Source: JAZDFC01 sp043808235
Lineage (GTDB): Bacteria; Bacteroidota; Ignavibacteria; Ignavibacteriales; Melioribacteraceae
Length of the DNA: 10,437 nucleotides
Reading direction: 5' to 3'
NCBI GenBank assembly: GCA_043808235.1
Contig: JAZDFC010000029.1
Coordinates: forward strand, 1-10,437
The notes under the pieces were generated by a model that saw nothing but the letters and a program-made list of their open reading frames with translations, made no database searches and was not told the origin of the DNA. Both the position numbers and the translations under genes were made by a program. Within the stretch, counting starts at the first letter, position 1. Each line of letters opens with the position of its first letter. Below, piece after piece: positions 7,515 through 10,437 of this stretch.

Positions 7515-7545
7515 CATAAAGCGAAATTCATCTCGCTAATTTATG
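7515..7545 (+). repeat. Bulged hairpin just after the protease gene
   Basis: CATAAAGCGA (7515-7524) can pair with TCGCT and TTATG (7533-7537 and 7541-7545): two perfect 5-bp helices separated by a 3-nt bulge on the 3' side, with an 8-nt loop. It begins 22 nt after the protease stop codon. No T-run follows, so it is not a classical intrinsic terminator. It may protect the mRNA 3' end or help end transcription, or be chance. Confidence 0.3.
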
Positions 7546-7557
7546 AATGTACAATGA

Positions 7558-7588
7558 TTTGAAGATATCACACAAGCCAATAATTTTG
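7558..7588 (+). promoter_or_regulatory. Bacteroidota-type promoter, distal
   Basis: TTTG at 7558-7561, a 19-nt spacer and TAATTTTG at 7581-7588 match the Bacteroidota primary sigma consensus (-33 TTG, 17-23 nt, -7 TAnnTTTG) in every defined base. Transcription would begin near 7595, giving a leader of about 200 nt before the lipoprotein ATG. A TATAAT at 7613-7618 lies downstream but has no well-placed TTG partner. Confidence 0.5.
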
Positions 7589-7688
7589 GTCACTGTAAAA
7601 TGACTTGCATCGTATAATTATCTTCAATAACTTTTAACCGCAAATTATAAGGAAACAGTTACAGAAATATTGCTACGATTATTTACGA

Positions 7689-7761
7689 TTTTAAGAGGTT
7701 GAGTTGCCGGTTGTGAACGTATTTTTGACTGTTTCTATTTACCCTCGAAAGTCTCTTAAGA
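7689..7761 (+). repeat. Inverted repeat flanking the proximal promoter
   Basis: TTTTAAGAGGTT (7689-7700) pairs with AAGTCTCTTAGA-like sequence at 7750-7761 as a 12-bp stem. The core TTAAGAG/CTCTTAA (7691-7697 with 7753-7759) is perfect, and three G-U pairs flank it. The 49-nt loop contains the -7 element. In RNA started at the distal promoter it could form a stem followed by a T-rich stretch (7762-7775). In DNA the arms could be a split operator. Either role is speculative. Confidence 0.3.
7699..7727 (+). promoter_or_regulatory. Bacteroidota-type promoter, proximal
   Basis: TTG at 7699-7701, an 18-nt spacer and TATTTTTG at 7720-7727 match the same consensus exactly. The start site would be near 7734, about 60 nt upstream of the lipoprotein ATG at 7793. 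This is the better placed of the two candidates for driving the lipoprotein operon. It lies between the arms of an inverted repeat (7689-7700 and 7750-7761). Confidence 0.55.
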
Positions 7762-7792
7762 ATTTATTCTTTTATTAAAGATCATTATTAAC

Positions 7793-8566
7793 ATGAAAAA
7801 AATTAGTCTATTTCTTTTTTCGCTATTAATATTATTCGGATGCGACAGTATTCCGGAAGGTGTAATCGAGCCAGCTTCTGTCAATTTCAGAGTTGAAAAG
7901 ATTACGGCTCCATCTTCGTTCCAAATTACGGAGTTAGATTCATCATTTAATATATCCATTCAACTTTCGCAAAGCGAAGATATCATTGGCGTTTATTTCA
8001 ATATTATCGAAACATCAACAAGCGAAGATATTTACTCCGCTAATTCTATGATTGATAGTGGCGACAATACATTTAGTTCGGAAATAACTATGAGTCGTCT
8101 TTATGCTGTTGGAAATTATTCGGTTGAATTTTTTGTAAAAAAAGACGACGATTTGCAGACGACTTCAAAAGTTGCGGTTCATCAATTTTATTTCGATAAC
8201 GGACAAAATAACATTGCCCCGGTTTTGAGTGAACTTGTCGCACCCGATACTGTGATTGTACAAGATCCCAAATCGGTAATTTTATTATCAATACAAGTAT
8301 CCGATGAAAACGGGGCGCGGGATGTTGAAAGTGTATATTTTACAACAACACGTCCGAATGGAACTTCCAATAACCAACAAATTGATATGTTTGATAATGG
8401 CAATCTCGAACAGCATGGGGATAGTGTTGCGGGCGATGGCAGATATTCAAGATTGATTGAAGTGACTCCCGCAAATATGAAGGGCGCGTGGAAATTTAAT
8501 TTTCAGGCAAAAGATAAAGGTAAAAAATTAAGTACTGTTATTTCACATACTATTCAAATCTTATGA
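7793..8566 (+). CDS. Exported lipoprotein with C-terminal Ig-like domain
   Basis: A 257-residue predicted lipoprotein. The basic start MKK, a hydrophobic stretch (4-15) and a lipobox ending LFGC put the lipidated cysteine at C17. Two beta-rich halves follow: about 28-135, and about 140-257 after the linker NGQNNIAPV. The second half has the calcium-site-like stretch FDNGNLEQHGDSVAGDGRYS (200-219), with the D.G...GD..AGDG.Y pattern seen in 'choice-of-anchor X' and related Ig-like domains of surface proteins. No enzymatic motif is visible. There is no Shine-Dalgarno sequence; the leader is AT-rich, as is usual in Bacteroidota. The gene probably uses the promoter at 7699-7727 and overlaps the next gene by ATGA, so it is co-translated with the propeller protein. 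A surface scaffold or partner role is inferred; no specific function is recognised. Confidence 0.82.
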   Translation: MKKISLFLFSLLILFGCDSIPEGVIEPASVNFRVEKITAPSSFQITELDSSFNISIQLSQSEDIIGVYFNIIETSTSEDIYSANSMIDSGDNTFSSEITMSRLYAVGNYSVEFFVKKDDDLQTTSKVAVHQFYFDNGQNNIAPVLSELVAPDTVIVQDPKSVILLSIQVSDENGARDVESVYFTTTRPNGTSNNQQIDMFDNGNLEQHGDSVAGDGRYSRLIEVTPANMKGAWKFNFQAKDKGKKLSTVISHTIQIL

Positions 8567-10137
8567 TTATAAAAAAATTATTATCAGTAACGCTATTAAT
8601 ATTAATGACAGGAGTTCTCTATCCGCAGACTGTTCCTTCAACATATTATCTTAGCGAGAAAAAACTTTCGAAGATCTCAGATCTCACTCCAACGAGCAAC
8701 TCTATAATTGATATTCTTGTTGCCAACAGCGCTGTCTGGCTTGGTACATCGAGAGGTGTTAGCAAGACTGCCGATGACGGCGAGAGCTGGATAAATTATT
8801 ATGGCAATGAAGCGTTCGGATCGGATAATGTTTCGGCAGTCGGTTTTTATGATGGAAAAATTTGGGCTGCTACAGCTCACTCAGTAGAAGCGAACGGTGA
8901 AACACTACCGGAAGGAACGGGTCTTAAATATTCCACAGATAATGGTGAGACATGGCAAAAAATTCCACAGCCGATAGATGAGCAGGATGATACAATTGTT
9001 GTGTACGGAATTAATCGTATTCGGGCATTGCCTGTTACTGTTGCAATAAATAATTTGGCTTATGATGTTACATTCACTCCGGGAACAGTGTGGATAGCGA
9101 CCTTTGCAGGCGGACTAAGAAAAACTACTGATAACGGAGTTACATGGCAAAGAGTAGTTCTTCCACCGGATTATCTTGATGAAATACAACCAACCGATAC
9201 TCTTTCATTCCTTCTTCAACCGGTTGCGGGAGCTTTCGGTAATGAGAGTAATTTGAATCACCGGATTTTCTCCGTCCTCGCAATTGATGATACGACAATT
9301 TATGTCGGTACTGCAGGCGGCATCAATAAATCCACCGATGGCGGAATAAGTTGGAAAAAATTCACACATCTAAATCAAGACGAACCAATAAGCGGGAATT
9401 TTGTTGTTGCGCTTGGTTACGACAAAGTTACAAAATGGATTTGGGCTGCTACGTGGAAAGCTGAAGGTACGAGTGAATATTATGCCGTTAGCGCAAGCTC
9501 GAACGGTGGTGAAACCTGGCAAACTTTTTTACCCGGCGAGAAAGCTCACAATTTTGGTTTCAAATATATTGACAGCGGTTTTGGTATGGAGTACGTTCAT
9601 GTGTTTGCGCCAACCGATAACGGAATGTTTACCTCCCTTAACTTTGGCAGCACATGGGTTAGCATTAAACCGGAAAGAGATGTTATTACAAATGCTTCGA
9701 TAAACACATCAACATTTTATTCAGCAGCAGTAAAGAAAATTGATTCGGATACTTACGATGCCTGGTTTGGTTCATCCGATGGATTGGCTAAAGTGCGGGG
9801 CGATATTTCCGATATTTATGTAGCCTCGCCGACATTAAAAGATAAAAATGAAACCTTTGCATTCCCGAATCCGTTTTCCCCGGATATTAAATCTGTCCGA
9901 ATTAAGTACAGTTGTGGCGACACAGTTGCCCCGGTAACAATTAGAGTTTTCGATTTTAATATGAATCTCGTTAAGACAATTATACAGAATGTTACGAAAC
10001 CTGAATCCGAATATTATTACCAGGAATGGGATGGAAGGGATGAAGCTAACAAAATAGTCCCGAACGGCGTTTATTTTTATAGAATTGATATTGGTTCAGA
10101 TGAACCTTTATTTGGTAAAATTATGGTATTAAGATAA
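8563..10137 (+). CDS. Secreted Asp-box (BNR) beta-propeller with FlgD-like C-terminal tail
   Basis: A 524-residue secreted protein. A signal peptide (MIIKKLLSVTLLILMTGVLYPQ) is likely cut near residue 22. Asp-box (BNR) motifs recur at DDGESW 71-76, DNGETW 126-131, DNGVTW 190-195, DGGISW 259-264 and NGGETW 314-319, with a degenerate FGSTW at 361-365. This implies a sortilin/YCF48-like propeller of about six to seven blades. Residues 430-524 form an FlgD Ig-like/type IX sorting-type tail: FPNPFSP at 434-440, VTIRVFDFNMNLVKTI at 458-473, WDGRDEANKIVPNGVYFYR at 489-507 and the final GKIMVLR. Such tails direct or anchor proteins on the surface in Ignavibacteria and Bacteroidota. No catalytic residues of sialidases are evident, so binding or structural use is likelier than glycan cleavage. 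The ATG overlaps the lipoprotein stop, and the gene is followed 15 nt later by a PorV-like gene. Confidence 0.87.
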   Translation: MIIKKLLSVTLLILMTGVLYPQTVPSTYYLSEKKLSKISDLTPTSNSIIDILVANSAVWLGTSRGVSKTADDGESWINYYGNEAFGSDNVSAVGFYDGKIWAATAHSVEANGETLPEGTGLKYSTDNGETWQKIPQPIDEQDDTIVVYGINRIRALPVTVAINNLAYDVTFTPGTVWIATFAGGLRKTTDNGVTWQRVVLPPDYLDEIQPTDTLSFLLQPVAGAFGNESNLNHRIFSVLAIDDTTIYVGTAGGINKSTDGGISWKKFTHLNQDEPISGNFVVALGYDKVTKWIWAATWKAEGTSEYYAVSASSNGGETWQTFLPGEKAHNFGFKYIDSGFGMEYVHVFAPTDNGMFTSLNFGSTWVSIKPERDVITNASINTSTFYSAAVKKIDSDTYDAWFGSSDGLAKVRGDISDIYVASPTLKDKNETFAFPNPFSPDIKSVRIKYSCGDTVAPVTIRVFDFNMNLVKTIIQNVTKPESEYYYQEWDGRDEANKIVPNGVYFYRIDIGSDEPLFGKIMVLR

Positions 10138-10152
10138 TCTCGAGGTTGCTCA

Positions 10153-10437
10153 GTGAAAAAATTCATTTTTATTTTGCTTGTTGTTTCTGTTTCATCGGTT
10201 TTAGCGCAACCCGAATTTTCGAATATCAGCGGGATGCCGGGCGCATTCAGCCGCATGGGATTTGGTGCGCGTGGTATCGGAATGGGCAATGCTTTATCTG
10301 CGGTTATTGATGGAAATCTTGTTGCCTATTACAATCCAGCTGTCGGAGCTTTCCAGCAAGGGAATTCATTCCAAACATCATATTCATTTCTATCGCTTGA
10401 TCGCTCATTGAATTATCTCAGCTTCACAAAAAAATTC
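10153..10437 (+). CDS. PorV/UPF0164-like outer-membrane protein, 5' part
   Basis: The first 95 codons of a gene that runs off the window end. It begins with GTG at 10153, preceded by GAGG at 10142-10145, one of the better ribosome sites in the window. The product starts with a signal peptide (MKKFIFILLVVSVSSVLA, cleavage before Q19). It then shows the N-terminal signature of the PorV/PorQ/UPF0164 group: GMPGAFSRMGFGARGIGMGNA (approximately 28-48), followed by VIDGNLVAYYNPA (51-63). PorV is the outer-membrane shuttle of the type IX secretion system, while relatives are FadL-like barrels of unknown cargo, and many paralogues exist per genome. It is probably in the same operon as the propeller protein (15-nt gap). 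Without the C-terminal part, whether it is a true PorV or another paralogue cannot be decided. Confidence 0.85.
   Translation, partial: MKKFIFILLVVSVSSVLAQPEFSNISGMPGAFSRMGFGARGIGMGNALSAVIDGNLVAYYNPAVGAFQQGNSFQTSYSFLSLDRSLNYLSFTKKF

Noticed and set aside
7515..7545. Hairpin after the protease gene as a Rho-independent terminator
   Set aside because: The stem is weak and bulged and no T-run follows, so it is listed only as a hairpin.
9401..9703. 100-codon plus-strand ORF inside the propeller gene
   Set aside because: It is out of frame with a gene whose Asp-box motifs run on both sides of it, and the translated product has no recognisable features.
8563..10137. Propeller protein as a sialidase, because of the Asp-box repeats
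   Set aside because: Asp-boxes occur in many non-catalytic propellers. I see no FRIP motif or arginine triad, and the blade arrangement is closer to sortilin/YCF48-type proteins.

Overview
The window looks like a chromosomal segment of an AT-rich member of the Bacteroidota/Chlorobiota/Ignavibacteriota group, most like Ignavibacteria. This rests on a secreted Asp-box (BNR) propeller with an FlgD-like C-terminal tail (PNPFSP ... WDGRDEANKIVPNGVYFYR), a following PorV/UPF0164-type outer-membrane protein, weak or absent Shine-Dalgarno sites, and two intergenic matches to the Bacteroidota promoter (TTG, about 19 bases, TAnnTTTG). The taxonomic call is an inference. All eleven genes are on the plus strand. 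No tRNA, rRNA, IS element, CRISPR array or phage gene is visible.

Positions 1-781 are non-coding as far as I can see, with only short AT-rich hairpins and tiny ORFs. Positions 782-5625 hold five tightly packed genes: a radical SAM/SPASM protein, a UPF0104-type membrane protein, a family 2 glycosyltransferase (GT), a NodB-type polysaccharide deacetylase, and a second family 2 GT. Junctions are 0 nt, +1 nt, a 4-nt ATGA overlap and a 13-nt overlap, so they almost certainly form one operon. The likely theme is building and trimming a lipid-linked or membrane-bound sugar: the GTs add sugar, the deacetylase exposes an amine, and the UPF0104 protein may handle the lipid in the membrane. The radical SAM step is unknown. 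The gene mix resembles the hopanoid-glucosamine genes (HpnH/I/J/K/L) but uses a different deacetylase family and a SPASM-type radical SAM protein.

After 37 nt come a DUF1207-like outer-membrane beta-barrel protein (5663-6490) and a site-2 (M50) intramembrane protease (6492-7493), 1 nt apart and probably co-transcribed with the glycan genes. Between the second GT and the DUF1207 gene sits a 14-codon ORF that overlaps both neighbours by ATGA.

The 299-nt gap at 7494-7792 holds a hairpin just after the protease stop, two Bacteroidota-type promoter matches and a longer inverted repeat. It probably separates two transcription units. The second unit (7793 to the window end) encodes an exported lipoprotein with a C-terminal Ig-like domain, the propeller/FlgD-tail protein (ATGA overlap with the lipoprotein gene) and the truncated PorV-like protein. 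This trio looks like an envelope or type IX secretion-linked surface module.

Most individual families are known. The less ordinary points are the combination in the glycan operon, the GT duplication with its orphan mini-ORF, and the architecture of the promoter region.
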